From Deinococcales bacterium (GTDB taxonomy: Bacteria > Deinococcota > Deinococci > Deinococcales > JAAFIG01): a DNA stretch of 48,427 nt. The DNA is taken from assembly GCA_013298595.1 (NCBI GenBank), contig JAAFIG010000035.1, positions 1-48,427 of the forward strand, given 5' to 3'. Position 1 is the stretch's first letter; each line of letters opens with the position of its first letter. The notes under the pieces were generated by a model that was given only the letters and a program-made list of their open reading frames with translations, ran no database searches and was not told the DNA's origin. Position numbers and translations under genes: made by a program. Of the stretch, positions 24,112-32,326 are shown in pieces.

Positions 24112-25344
24112 CTATACGAGAGTTGCTTTATTTCCGTAGCGATTCTCAACGTATTCAGCCACCATACTCATAAATTCTTCAGCGATGCTCGAGCCTTTTA
24201 GAGTTGTCACCAGCGCGCCATCGCGGTAGACAGGTGCTCGAGGTTCTTCGCCTGTACCGGGTAAACTAATGCCGATGTTGGCGTGTTTAGATTCGCCCGG
24301 TCCGTTGACCACGCAGCCCATGACCGCAACGGTCATGTTTTCAACTCCGGGATGGGTTTTTTTCCATGTTGCCATGCTCGAGTCTAAGCTGGCTTGGATG
24401 TCTCTGGCGAGTTCTTGGAATAAGGTGCTGGTGGTGCGTCCACAACCTGGGCAAGCAGTGACTTGTGGGCTGAAATTGCGTGCTCCAACGGCTTGTAATA
24501 TTTGTTTAGCAACTTCAACCTCGAGTTTACGTGATGCCCTCGGTTCTGGGGTTAATGATACGCGAATCGTGTCTCCAATGCCTTGGGCTAACAATGGGGC
24601 AAGGGCGGCGCTCGAGGCGGCAATACCTTTGGTGCCCATGCCAGCTTCGGTCAATCCCAAATGCAAAGCATAATCACACATCGTAGACAATCTTTGGTAA
24701 ACATTCCAGAGCATTGGGGCGTTAGAAATTTTGGTACTGATAATGATTTTGTCTTTGCCCAGCCCATAATCTTGAGCCATTTGTGCACTCGAGATGGCAC
24801 TCTCGAGCATGGCGTTAATCATGATTTGTTCGGCAGTTAAAATGCCACCATTGCGGGTGTTGTCGTCCATCATACGAATGACCATGGCTTGATCTAAGCT
24901 ACCCCAATTGACTCCAATTCGTACTGGGCGGTCAAATTCTTTGGCAACATCTATCATTGTGCGAAAATTATCATCGTGTTTTTTGCCAACACCCACATTG
25001 CCTGGGTTAATACGGTATTTGGCTAATGCCTTAGCTGTTTCTGGGTATTCGCGCAATAAAATGTGTCCGTTGTAATGAAAATCGCCTACCAACGGAACTG
25101 GGTAGCCCGCATCTTCGATGCGTTGCTTAATTTCGGGCACTTTTTCGGCAGCTTCTTTGTTATTGACAGTAATTCTGACAATTTCTGAGCCTGCGGCAGC
25201 GAGTTCAATCACTTGTGATGCTGTTTTGATTGCATCTGCCGTGTCGGTATTGGTCATGCTTTGCACAACAATTGGGTAATCGCTGCCCATCATCACTCCG
25301 CCAATGTTGACGGCAACGGTTTTACGGCGCTGAATCTCAAACAT
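24112..25344 (-). CDS. ispG: 4-hydroxy-3-methylbut-2-en-1-yl diphosphate synthase
   Basis: IspG (GcpE) is a [4Fe-4S] reductase in the penultimate step of the MEP isoprenoid pathway. The 410-residue protein opens with [20 protein letters not shown] and [12 protein letters not shown]. It has YRINPGNVG near 111 and VNWGSLD near 146. The C-terminal ferredoxin-like half has the cluster cysteines [12 protein letters not shown] near 299 and GCVVNGPGE near 344. It has no other MEP gene beside it. Confidence 0.97.
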   Translation of the reverse strand: MFEIQRRKTVAVNIGGVMMGSDYPIVVQSMTNTDTADAIKTASQVIELAAAGSEIVRITVNNKEAAEKVPEIKQRIEDAGYPVPLVGDFHYNGHILLREYPETAKALAKYRINPGNVGVGKKHDDNFRTMIDVAKEFDRPVRIGVNWGSLDQAMVIRMMDDNTRNGGILTAEQIMINAMLESAISSAQMAQDYGLGKDKIIISTKISNAPMLWNVYQRLSTMCDYALHLGLTEAGMGTKGIAASSAALAPLLAQGIGDTIRVSLTPEPRASRKLEVEVAKQILQAVGARNFSPQVTACPGCGRTTSTLFQELARDIQASLDSSMATWKKTHPGVENMTVAVMGCVVNGPGESKHANIGISLPGTGEEPRAPVYRDGALVTTLKGSSIAEEFMSMVAEYVENRYGNKATLV

Positions 25345-25350
25345 GATATT

Positions 25351-25356
25351 AGTTTA
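25351..25356 (-). promoter_or_regulatory. -10 element (TAAACT) of ispG
   Basis: On the minus strand TAAACT ends 6 nt before the ispG ATG and is preceded by a CTCGAG. Confidence 0.6.
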
Positions 25357-25409
25357 CTCGAGAGCTTACGGGTTGTGTGTCATCACAAGATTTGTATAGA
25401 TTTAAGGAG

Positions 25410-25415
25410 TAAACT
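25410..25415 (+). promoter_or_regulatory. -10 element (TAAACT) of the small membrane protein gene
   Basis: TAAACT ends 6 nt before the ATG at 25422. An AAGGAG also occurs upstream, but inside or before the box and therefore unlikely to be transcribed. Confidence 0.55.
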
Positions 25416-25421
25416 GGTTTT

Positions 25422-25634
25422 ATGAAGGATAACTTACCGCAGGGTGTGTATCGTAATGATTCGCCAATTACCGAAACCGCTGATGATACTCCGCCGTTAA
25501 AAGCTGATGCTAAGGATTTTTTAGCATTAACCTTAGCTGCCTATAGCATTATTTTGCCGCATGTTTTAATGGTTATTGGTGGTATTGTGTTGGTGTTTTT
25601 GTTACTCAATGTGTTTTTTGTTTCTAAAGGTTGA
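25422..25634 (+). CDS. Small single-span membrane protein, unidentified
   Basis: This 70-residue protein has a polar acidic first half (ITETADDTPPLKAD) and a long hydrophobic stretch, IILPHVLMVIGGIVLVFLLL, in the second half. The preceding LALTLAAYS may add part of a second span. The promoter and divergent position opposite ispG support a real gene. I recognise no family. Confidence 0.65.
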   Translation: MKDNLPQGVYRNDSPITETADDTPPLKADAKDFLALTLAAYSIILPHVLMVIGGIVLVFLLLNVFFVSKG

Positions 25635-25672
25635 ACTTTCAGGGTGTTGCAGTTTATGTAGGTGATAGACGG

Positions 25673-25678
25673 TAAGCT
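25673..25678 (+). promoter_or_regulatory. -10 element (TAAGCT) of the PepF-like gene
   Basis: TAAGCT ends 6 nt before the ATG at 25685. Confidence 0.5.
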
Positions 25679-25684
25679 GCTCTG

Positions 25685-27457
25685 ATGAGTTCATCTGAAA
25701 ATTGGAATTTAGCTTTGTTATACAGTGGTTTAACCGATGCGCGTTTGCATTTGCATCTCGAGGAAGCGCAGACTCGAGCTGATGTTTTTGCTCGGGCATA
25801 TTCGGGTCGGGTGGCAAGTCTCGAGCCAAGTGCGGCTTTAGCAATGCTCAACGAGTTATATGCAATTTCTATTTTGGCAAATCGCCCTGTTTGGTTTGCA
25901 CGACTGAGTTTTGATTTGGATACTGGTAATGCGGATACCAAAGCGTTGCTGAGCAAATTACAAGGTTTGCAGGCGAAAGTGCAAAATACGCAAACCTTTG
26001 CTTGGCTCGAATTAGCTGCTTTGCCTGATAATGTGTTTGCGGTTTGGTCGGCAGAGGAGGTATTGCAAGAATATTGGCAATCGCTTGCCGAGGCACGTAA
26101 GTATTTGCCATATCAGCGTTCTGAACTCGAGGAACAAGTTTTGCGACAAAAGAATTTAACTGGTGTGCAAGCTTGGACACAGCTATATGGCGAGATCACC
26201 AGTGGTATTAAGATTCCATTTGTATTGGATGGCGCAGAGCAATTACTGACAGTAGATCAGGTGCGGGCATTGCGAACTCGAGCTGATCGTAGCATTCGAC
26301 AAGCAGCAACAGTGGCGTTGTTTGCTGCTTTCGAGCAGCATGAACATGTTTTAACCTACATTTTTAATACGGTTTACCAAGATTTTAAACTCGAGATTCT
26401 CGAGTTGCGTGGTTTCCCTAGCCCAATCGAACGCACTGTGATGAATGATGGTATTACCGCTGCTGATGTACAAATGCTGTTTGCAGCAACCCAGAATCAT
26501 GTCGGTGTTTTACAGGAATTTTTTCGGGTTAAAGCCAAAGTATTAGGGGTTGAGGATTTCTCGAGTTTTGATATTGTTGCACCACTTGAAGCTGTAGATG
26601 AAGCCATAGATTTCACCACAGGTAAAGCCTTGGTTTTGGATGCGTTTGGGCGTTTTGATACAGAAGTACAAGCTTTAGCAGCCGATTTTTTTCAAGGACG
26701 TATAGATGTCGCACCCCGAGTTGGTAAACGTGGGGGTGCTTATTGTTGGGGAACAAGCCCAGAAGATCCCGCTTTTATTTTACTGAATTACAATCAGCGT
26801 TTAGATGATGTTTTTACACTGGCACACGAGCTAGGACACGGCGTGCATCACGAATTATCTCGAGTGCAAATTGCTGCTAATGCTGGGCATACCACTTCGC
26901 TTGCCGAAACTGCCAGTATTTTTGCTGAAATGCTGCTGGCAGATGTGCTGCTCGAGACTGCAACACCTGTGCAAAAACGCGAATTGCTGGCAGGTTTACT
27001 CGAGAAAGCTGCTGGTACGTTATTTCGCCAAGTGCAAATTACGCGTTGGGAGTTGTTAGCCCATGCGGAACGAGGTCAAGGTGTTGTCTCGAGTCAACGT
27101 TATTGCGAGTTGTGGTTGCAGACTTTACAAGAAACTTATGGCAATGCAGTACAATTTACCGAGGGTGACAAATGGGGTTGGATTTCTGTGCCACATGTGA
27201 TTAATTATCGTTTTTATTGTTATTCTTATGCGTTTGGAATGTTACTTGTGTTGGCTTTGTATCGGCAGTACAAAACCATTGGTGCAACAGCGTTTGCCCC
27301 AGCCTTTAAACAGTTTTTAGCCAGTGGTAACAAAGCCTCACCTCAACAATTGCTCGCGGCGATGGGTGTTAACACCCAAGACCCAGCTTTTTGGAATAGT
27401 GGTTTTGCTGTGATTCAAGGTTGGCTCGAGCAGTTCAAAGCAACTTTGGTTGAATAA
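25685..27457 (+). CDS. pepF: M3-family oligoendopeptidase (PepF-like)
   Basis: This 590-residue zinc metallopeptidase of the M3B family degrades short cytosolic peptides. The zinc motif HELGHGVHH lies in TLAHELGHGVHHEL near residue 379. SLAETASIFAEML about 25 residues later provides the third ligand (Glu). PFVLDGAEQLLTVDQVR near 178 and RFYCYSYAFGMLLVLALY near 516 are other family landmarks. No signal peptide is present. Its symbol is by family resemblance. Confidence 0.9.
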   Translation: MSSSENWNLALLYSGLTDARLHLHLEEAQTRADVFARAYSGRVASLEPSAALAMLNELYAISILANRPVWFARLSFDLDTGNADTKALLSKLQGLQAKVQNTQTFAWLELAALPDNVFAVWSAEEVLQEYWQSLAEARKYLPYQRSELEEQVLRQKNLTGVQAWTQLYGEITSGIKIPFVLDGAEQLLTVDQVRALRTRADRSIRQAATVALFAAFEQHEHVLTYIFNTVYQDFKLEILELRGFPSPIERTVMNDGITAADVQMLFAATQNHVGVLQEFFRVKAKVLGVEDFSSFDIVAPLEAVDEAIDFTTGKALVLDAFGRFDTEVQALAADFFQGRIDVAPRVGKRGGAYCWGTSPEDPAFILLNYNQRLDDVFTLAHELGHGVHHELSRVQIAANAGHTTSLAETASIFAEMLLADVLLETATPVQKRELLAGLLEKAAGTLFRQVQITRWELLAHAERGQGVVSSQRYCELWLQTLQETYGNAVQFTEGDKWGWISVPHVINYRFYCYSYAFGMLLVLALYRQYKTIGATAFAPAFKQFLASGNKASPQQLLAAMGVNTQDPAFWNSGFAVIQGWLEQFKATLVE

Positions 27458-27547
27458 TCTGTTTATATCGTCAATTGTGATATAAAACATCAATTTCCCT
27501 AAACTTTGGGCTTGTGCGAATTGATTGTCTTTCTAGTATTTTGATAT

Positions 27548-28171
27548 ATGCACCGCTTTGATGATCGTGTTCGTACTGTGCTGCGTCTAGCTCAGCAAGA
27601 AGCTTTGTTATTGCAACAGCATCAGATAGCGCCTGTGCATTTGATGCTGGGCTTACTGCGTGAAGATGAAATGGGTACACAATTTTTAGTACAACTGGGT
27701 TTGCATTTTGCGGCTGCAAAGCGTTTATTGCCTGCACCACAAGATGCCACCATTGCGGATTCCACCGATTCTGCCCAACAACCAGATTTGCAAGAAACAA
27801 CCAGAGCAATACTCGAGGTGGCTGCCAGTGAAGCTCGGCGATTACAGTCCGAGCAAGTCAGCACAGGGCATATTGTTTTGGCTTTAGCTAAACGAGCCGA
27901 ACAAGAAGCGTTAACAGATACTCCTTCGCTCTTAGCCCAAATTTTTGTACAAGCCGAAGTCAGTACACGGGCAATCATGCGCCGAGTGCTCGAGTCTTTG
28001 CAAGCTAAAACCAAGCATTCGGCTACAGTTGTTACAGTCAGTTTGCAAATTCCAGCAGACCAATTTGATGTGTTTTCCAGCAAAGCTCGAGAGCAGAATC
28101 TAGCAACACCTGATTTTTTACTAAAAATCTTGCAAGAACACTTAGAAAATGAGCTTTACGGCAAGGTTTGA
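27548..28171 (+). CDS. Clp N-terminal-domain protein without an ATPase
   Basis: This 207-residue protein has two Clp-N-type repeats. The first contains DRVRTVLRLAQQEALLLQ and APVHLMLGLLRED, and the second contains EVAASEARRLQSEQVSTGHIVLALAKR. Clp-N domains recruit substrates or adaptors to ClpA/ClpC. There is no AAA+ module. The last 50 residues form a distinct unit (VTVSLQIPADQFDVFSSK), possibly ribbon-helix-helix. A -10-like box lies just upstream, TAGTAT at 27534 or TATTTT at 27537. It is followed 45 nt later by a larger protein with the same kind of N-terminus. Confidence 0.82.
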   Translation: MHRFDDRVRTVLRLAQQEALLLQQHQIAPVHLMLGLLREDEMGTQFLVQLGLHFAAAKRLLPAPQDATIADSTDSAQQPDLQETTRAILEVAASEARRLQSEQVSTGHIVLALAKRAEQEALTDTPSLLAQIFVQAEVSTRAIMRRVLESLQAKTKHSATVVTVSLQIPADQFDVFSSKAREQNLATPDFLLKILQEHLENELYGKV

Positions 28172-28203
28172 CGGGTTTCGTTCATTTTCTCTTCAGAATC
28201 GCG

Positions 28204-28209
28204 TAAACT
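28204..28209 (+). promoter_or_regulatory. -10 element (TAAACT) of the Clp-N/S51 fusion gene
   Basis: TAAACT ends 7 nt before the ATG at 28217. Confidence 0.55.
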
Positions 28210-28216
28210 ATGGATA

Positions 28217-31168
28217 ATGAACCGATTAGATGCAAGAGCGCGTTTGGTATTTCATTATGCTCGGGAAGAAGCGGATCGCTTAGGGCATACTGTCATTGAA
28301 TCTGAGCATTTATTGCTTGGTTTGCTCCGTGAAGGTGGGTTGGCTTCGCAAGTGTTGCTCCAGTCTGGTTTAACACTCGAGGCAGCTCGTCAACGGGTAG
28401 TAGAAATTGTTGGACGTTTTGAACGTTCCAGAGACGCACCGCCGCCAACCATTACTAGTGCGGCTCGTCGGGTCATGGATTTGGCTGGGGTAGAGGCTTC
28501 GGCGTATCAATCTACAGTCATTACCACGGGGCATGTTTTGCTTGGCATGATTCAAGCCCATGATGGTATTGCTATGATGTTATTAAATCAGCTTGGTGGT
28601 GGGGCAAAATTGGTTCGTAAAGCTACGCTCGAGGCGTTGCAATTACCAGCTGATGTTGAAAAAGAATCGGTCAGTGCAGGCTCGAATTTATCAGGTATTG
28701 TGGCTGTGCCTGCTGATTCTGTGTTGGCACGGCTTTTGGGTGGTTCGCAACCAGAAACTCGAGCTATCCCTAAAATGCCTCCAGCGGGTATGGACTCGAG
28801 TCCAGTTGTTACTGAGATTGCGTCTAAAACTGTGGTTGTACCTGAATCTGAACCAGTGGCAGCTGACCTCGAGCCAATGGCTTCAAGTGCATCGGAAGCG
28901 TTGGTTGAAACAAATACCACGGCAGAAGCTGTTGTGGAGGTAATGGTTGATGACAAGTTAGATGTGGTTTCTGATTCTATGGAAGCTATTGAAGAAACAG
29001 AAATTCCTGATTCGATTGAAGAAACAAAAATTCCTGATTCGATTGAAGAAACAAAAATTCCTGATTCGATTGAAGAAACAGAAATTCCTGATTCAATTTT
29101 GATGGATGTCAAATTTGAAGAAGTTATCGAAGCACCACTGTTTTCAATGCAATCCAGTTCAGCCATGGATAACGAAATCATGATGGAACTCGAGCAATCA
29201 AGGGGTATGCCATTACCAGAAGTGAATTTAGATGATGAATTTGAATCTGTCATTATGCCTGTAGATGCTTTAGCCGACGAATCAGAATCGGATGCTTTAG
29301 GTATTCCTGTGCTCGAGTCTGAACAAGCCTTGCTAAGCGAAATGGCGGTTTCTGAATTGCGTAGCGTTGTGCCACAAGAAGAACCCTTGGTGGAGTCAAA
29401 TAAACAAGCGGCAATGGCATTGGCTGCGACATTGCGTTCTAAAGCCGAGCAAGAGTCTTTACGCCAAGCCCAAATTGTGATTCCAGATCCGTTCCCTCGG
29501 ACATTATCAGAATTCGAGCAACAAGTTTCGGCTGAGGAGTTCCGTAAGGCAAAATCAACGTTAGAATTGGATACCCCTGCTGCTATTCCAGAACCATTAC
29601 CACCAGAACTTGCGCCGCACGCGTCTGTGCCAGAAGATGATATTGAAGTGCTGATTGAAACAGACACTGATGGCGATGCAAGCAATGAAATCAAGGCTAT
29701 TACAGCAATGCCTTTAACACCAGAAGCGGTTGCACCAGAGGAGGTTGTCTCTTTAGCCCCAGAAAGCTTGAGTCAACCAGAAGTTCTGAATACCCGTTCC
29801 TCGAGTGATGATCTCGAGTCTGATAGTTGGGATTCAGCTGGTTCAACACCCGCACAGGTTGTTGAAATGGGTATACCAGCATTGGATTTATCTGATGTTG
29901 CTGAACCTGCATTTATTGTACCCAAAGTTGAACTCGAGGATTTTGAGACACGACCTGTGTATATCAGCCAAACCGAAATGACTGTGGATGCTCCAATGGT
30001 TCAAAAATTAACAGTCACCTCAACTCCGATGGCTGCGAACTTGGCTGCTTCATCGGAACTCGATACGTCAAATCTTGATGAAGAATTTACCAACATGCCC
30101 GAATTCCCAGAATCACCAGATATAAGCAAAATGGCACTGATGGCAGTCCCAGATTCTGAGGTAGGTATTCGTCAACCTGAAGCTGACCTCGAGTTAAATG
30201 CCGACGAATCTGATTTTGAAATGCACTTGCCACACGATCAACTCGAGGATGCGATACCACTGGAGGTTTTGATGCCCACTGAAGCCCAAACTGCAAATCA
30301 CTTGTTATCTACCGAAACAAACCATGTACCTGAAACAGAAATCCCAGTTATTGAGCAACCAGAAGAACCAGATTTCCCAGAACTCGAGTTGGTATCGCAT
30401 CCTTCATCATGGGATATGGTGACAGCTTCTAGTATGATGAAACGCCAAATCATTGCTTTTGGTGGTGGCGGATTTTCACAAGAACCCGATAATTTATTGC
30501 TTGACCACTATGTGCTCGAAACAGCTCGTATGGCTCGAGAAGTCAGTCGTCCTCGGGTTTGTTTTATCCCAACAGCTGCTGGTGACAGCCCGCAATACAT
30601 TGAACGTTTCTACACTGCCTTTAAACCACTCGAGTGCGAACCAATGCACTTACCACTGTTTCATACCGAAGATTGGACAGACGAACTCGAGGACACCATT
30701 CTCAGTGCTGATGTGCTGTATTTCTCGGGCGGCAGCACCAAGAATGCTTTGGCGTTGTGGAAAGCTTGGGAACTCGAGCCAATTTTCCAAAAAGCTTATG
30801 AAGGTGGCACGGTTTTTGCGGGGTTATCGGCAGGGGCTATTTGTTGGTTTGAGCAATTTACGACTGATTCGGCAGGGCGCTCTTTAGGTGTTATGGAAGG
30901 CTTAGGCTGGTTACCCGGTTCGTTCACACCTCATTACGATGCCGAACGATACCGCCGCTTTGCACTAGAAAAATTCTTACGCGCTCATAAAATTGCACCA
31001 GGATTTGCAGCCGATGACGGCGCAGCCTTGCATTTTGTCAATGGTGAGTACAAAGCAGCCATTTCCTCGAGAGCCAGTGCCAAGGCATACCATGTCACAT
31101 TAGGGCGTAATCGCTTAGTTGAATCACCACTCGAGACACGGTTTTTAGGTGAATCATCAGACGAGTAA
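28217..31168 (+). CDS. Fusion of a Clp N-terminal domain and a peptidase S51 (PepE-like) domain
   Basis: This 983-residue protein has three parts. Residues 1-155 are two Clp-N repeats (ARLVFHYAREEADRLGHTVI, ESEHLLLGLLREGG, TGHVLLGMIQAHDG). Residues about 156-739 are a low-complexity acidic linker rich in Glu, Pro, Ser and Asp, with a 9-residue repeat. Residues 740-983 are a peptidase-E-like S51 domain. It has IIAFGGGGFSQEPDN, FIPTAAGDSPQYIERF, LYFSGGST and GLSAGAICWFE with the nucleophile serine, then FTPHYDAERYR with a likely catalytic histidine. S51 enzymes normally stand alone and cleave Asp-containing dipeptides or cyanophycin. The coding frame is uninterrupted. A separate start at 30434 is possible but has no leaderless promoter. 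Confidence 0.88.
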   Translation: MNRLDARARLVFHYAREEADRLGHTVIESEHLLLGLLREGGLASQVLLQSGLTLEAARQRVVEIVGRFERSRDAPPPTITSAARRVMDLAGVEASAYQSTVITTGHVLLGMIQAHDGIAMMLLNQLGGGAKLVRKATLEALQLPADVEKESVSAGSNLSGIVAVPADSVLARLLGGSQPETRAIPKMPPAGMDSSPVVTEIASKTVVVPESEPVAADLEPMASSASEALVETNTTAEAVVEVMVDDKLDVVSDSMEAIEETEIPDSIEETKIPDSIEETKIPDSIEETEIPDSILMDVKFEEVIEAPLFSMQSSSAMDNEIMMELEQSRGMPLPEVNLDDEFESVIMPVDALADESESDALGIPVLESEQALLSEMAVSELRSVVPQEEPLVESNKQAAMALAATLRSKAEQESLRQAQIVIPDPFPRTLSEFEQQVSAEEFRKAKSTLELDTPAAIPEPLPPELAPHASVPEDDIEVLIETDTDGDASNEIKAITAMPLTPEAVAPEEVVSLAPESLSQPEVLNTRSSSDDLESDSWDSAGSTPAQVVEMGIPALDLSDVAEPAFIVPKVELEDFETRPVYISQTEMTVDAPMVQKLTVTSTPMAANLAASSELDTSNLDEEFTNMPEFPESPDISKMALMAVPDSEVGIRQPEADLELNADESDFEMHLPHDQLEDAIPLEVLMPTEAQTANHLLSTETNHVPETEIPVIEQPEEPDFPELELVSHPSSWDMVTASSMMKRQIIAFGGGGFSQEPDNLLLDHYVLETARMAREVSRPRVCFIPTAAGDSPQYIERFYTAFKPLECEPMHLPLFHTEDWTDELEDTILSADVLYFSGGSTKNALALWKAWELEPIFQKAYEGGTVFAGLSAGAICWFEQFTTDSAGRSLGVMEGLGWLPGSFTPHYDAERYRRFALEKFLRAHKIAPGFAADDGAALHFVNGEYKAAISSRASAKAYHVTLGRNRLVESPLETRFLGESSDE
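28991..29098 (+). repeat. Four tandem 27-bp in-frame repeats in the fusion linker
   Basis: Four units of 27 bp begin at 28991, 29018, 29045 and 29072 and encode the 9-residue unit EETEIPDSI or EETKIPDSI. They differ only at a G/A position and, in the last unit, one further base. They extend the acidic linker at residues 259-294 and look like recent slippage or duplication. Confidence 0.95.
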
Positions 31169-31231
31169 CGTTTTCCAGAGCGATGAAATCATTGATTTGG
31201 AATGTTTTTGATGTGAATATTTGGATTTTTG

Positions 31232-31256
31232 GAGGGCGAACCTCGTGTTCGCCCTC
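31232..31256. repeat. Intergenic palindrome downstream of the fusion gene
   Basis: GAGGGCGAA (31232-31240) pairs exactly with TTCGCCCTC (31248-31256) around CCTCGTG. It can act as a hairpin after the fusion gene, although only a short T-run is near. It resembles the palindromes at 19986 and 2326. Confidence 0.7.
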
Positions 31257-31313
31257 TTGACCATAAACGCTACTAAAATTTACTTATGCCCGAAGCTTGT
31301 TTGCTAAGTATCT

Positions 31314-31518
31314 ACCGCTTTTCTTAACCCTAAGACGCACCTCACGGGCAGGGTCGCTCATTTTAGAATTTTCAGAAAACGGCAATTCTGTTCTTGCTTC
31401 GCAAGATGCTCGTAAAATAGCACCTTGCGGGCTACTCGCGCTCATTACAGCGTGAGATACATTGCTCTTACTCCTTTTCTTGACCCCAAAGCGCCACCTG
31501 ACGGGGCTGGGTTGCTTA
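31314..31518. repeat. Cluster of degenerate intergenic repeats, copies A, B and D
   Basis: Three related segments lie in this gene-free DNA. Copy B (31314-31360) and copy A (31467-31518) share TT(A/G)ACCC(T/C), CACCT(C/G)ACGGG and GGGT(C/T)GCT in that order. Copy D (31393-31442) shares CACCTTGCGGGCTACTCGCG with the cluster at 33855-34012. Copy A ends GCTTAGTCGG, as does one copy in the other cluster. I see no reading frame or CTCGAG here. Confidence 0.6.
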
Positions 31519-31522
31519 GTCG

Positions 31523-31555
31523 GAAATGTTTTAGCAAAAAACTCTAAAACATTTC
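31523..31555. terminator. 12-bp inverted repeat between convergent genes
   Basis: GAAATGTTTTAG (31523-31534) pairs exactly with CTAAAACATTTC (31544-31555) around a 9-nt A-rich loop. It lies 24 nt after the gmk stop and is AT-rich in the stem. It is probably a terminator for gmk, perhaps bidirectional. Confidence 0.5.
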
Positions 31556-31579
31556 AGGGATGTACTTATTTCGGGTAAG

Positions 31580-32248
31580 TTAATGTCCACTTTCGCGGAT
31601 GCGCTGCTCAAGGGCATCAAGTTCAATTTCGAGTTGTGTATCTTGGCTCGAGTGAATAGCAAAGTCGGTGTTGTCAATTCGAGTTGTGCGGAGTCTTTCG
31701 GCACGCAAAACACTCTCGAGGTCGTCTACGGCTGTGGCAAGGTCGTCGTTGACGATCACGTAATCAAATTTTTTGTAATATGCCATGTCTTCTTTGGCAC
31801 GCTCGAGTCGTTTGCCAATCACATCGAGGGCATCCGTACCACGTTTAAGTAAGCGTTGGCGCAGTTTTGAAAGATTTGGTGGTACAAGTTGCACCAAAAC
31901 GGCTTCAGGCATTAATTCTTTGACCTGAAATGCACCGATTCGTTCAACATCAAGAATCACGTCGTTGCCTGCGGCTAATTGTTCTTCGACAGCGCTGCGT
32001 GGTGTGCCGTAGTAATTGCCAACAAATTCGGCATGTTCAAGAAAGCCCGTGGTCTCGAGTTCGTTGATAAATTCTTCTCGAGTTTTGAAATAATAATCTT
32101 TGCTGTTGATCTCGCCTTTGCGTTGATTACGGGTTGTCCAAGAGACACTAAAGTATAAATTATCGTCTTGAGATAGTACATAGGAGAGCACTGTGCCTTT
32201 GCCAACTCCGCTGGCTCCTGATAAAACAAATAGAATTCCACGTCGCAT
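31580..32248 (-). CDS. gmk: Guanylate kinase
   Basis: Gmk phosphorylates GMP to GDP with ATP. The 222-residue protein has the P-loop GASGVGKGT near residue 11, the GMP-binding SVSWTTRNQRKGE near 35 and YYFKTREEF. A GDVILDVE-like NDVILDVERIGAFQV follows near 95. The usual Ala-Thr-Thr-Arg is Trp-Thr-Thr-Arg here, a mild variation. The C-terminus carries about 25 extra residues (TDFAIHSSQDTQLEIE) beyond the usual core. Confidence 0.96.
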   Translation of the reverse strand: MRRGILFVLSGASGVGKGTVLSYVLSQDDNLYFSVSWTTRNQRKGEINSKDYYFKTREEFINELETTGFLEHAEFVGNYYGTPRSAVEEQLAAGNDVILDVERIGAFQVKELMPEAVLVQLVPPNLSKLRQRLLKRGTDALDVIGKRLERAKEDMAYYKKFDYVIVNDDLATAVDDLESVLRAERLRTTRIDNTDFAIHSSQDTQLEIELDALEQRIRESGH

Positions 32249-32256
32249 TGTGCTCT

Positions 32257-32262
32257 AGCCTA
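32257..32262 (-). promoter_or_regulatory. -10-like element (TAGGCT) of gmk
   Basis: On the minus strand TAGGCT ends 8 nt before the gmk ATG at 32248. Confidence 0.4.
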
Positions 32263-32313
32263 ACAGGAATGGCTTAGTGACAATTAAGACGTTTGCCTAA
32301 CCCAAAAAATTGG

Positions 32314-32319
32314 TAGAAT
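32314..32319 (+). promoter_or_regulatory. -10 element (TAGAAT) of the Crp/Fnr gene
   Basis: TAGAAT ends 7 nt before the ATG at 32327. The in-frame ATG at 32318 overlaps the box, so it cannot be the real start. Confidence 0.55.
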
Positions 32320-32326
32320 GGGTGCT

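Noticed and set aside
27463-27485. TTATATC/GATATAA inverted repeat after the PepF-like gene as a terminator
   Set aside because: Only 7 bp, AT-rich and without a T-run; the asymmetric centre makes it weak evidence.
28991-29098. Four 27-bp repeats as a CRISPR array
   Set aside because: The units are directly abutting with no spacers, are a multiple of three and stay in the coding frame.
28588-29694. Long 368-codon open frame on the minus strand inside the fusion gene
   Set aside because: It is a serine-rich antisense reading of the acidic linker, arising from the repetitive composition. The plus-strand frame has domains at both ends and a promoter.
30434-31168. Separate peptidase E gene starting at the internal ATG
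   Set aside because: No TANNNT box at the usual distance and no ribosome site precede this ATG, and the frame upstream is continuous; the fusion is preferred, though not proven.
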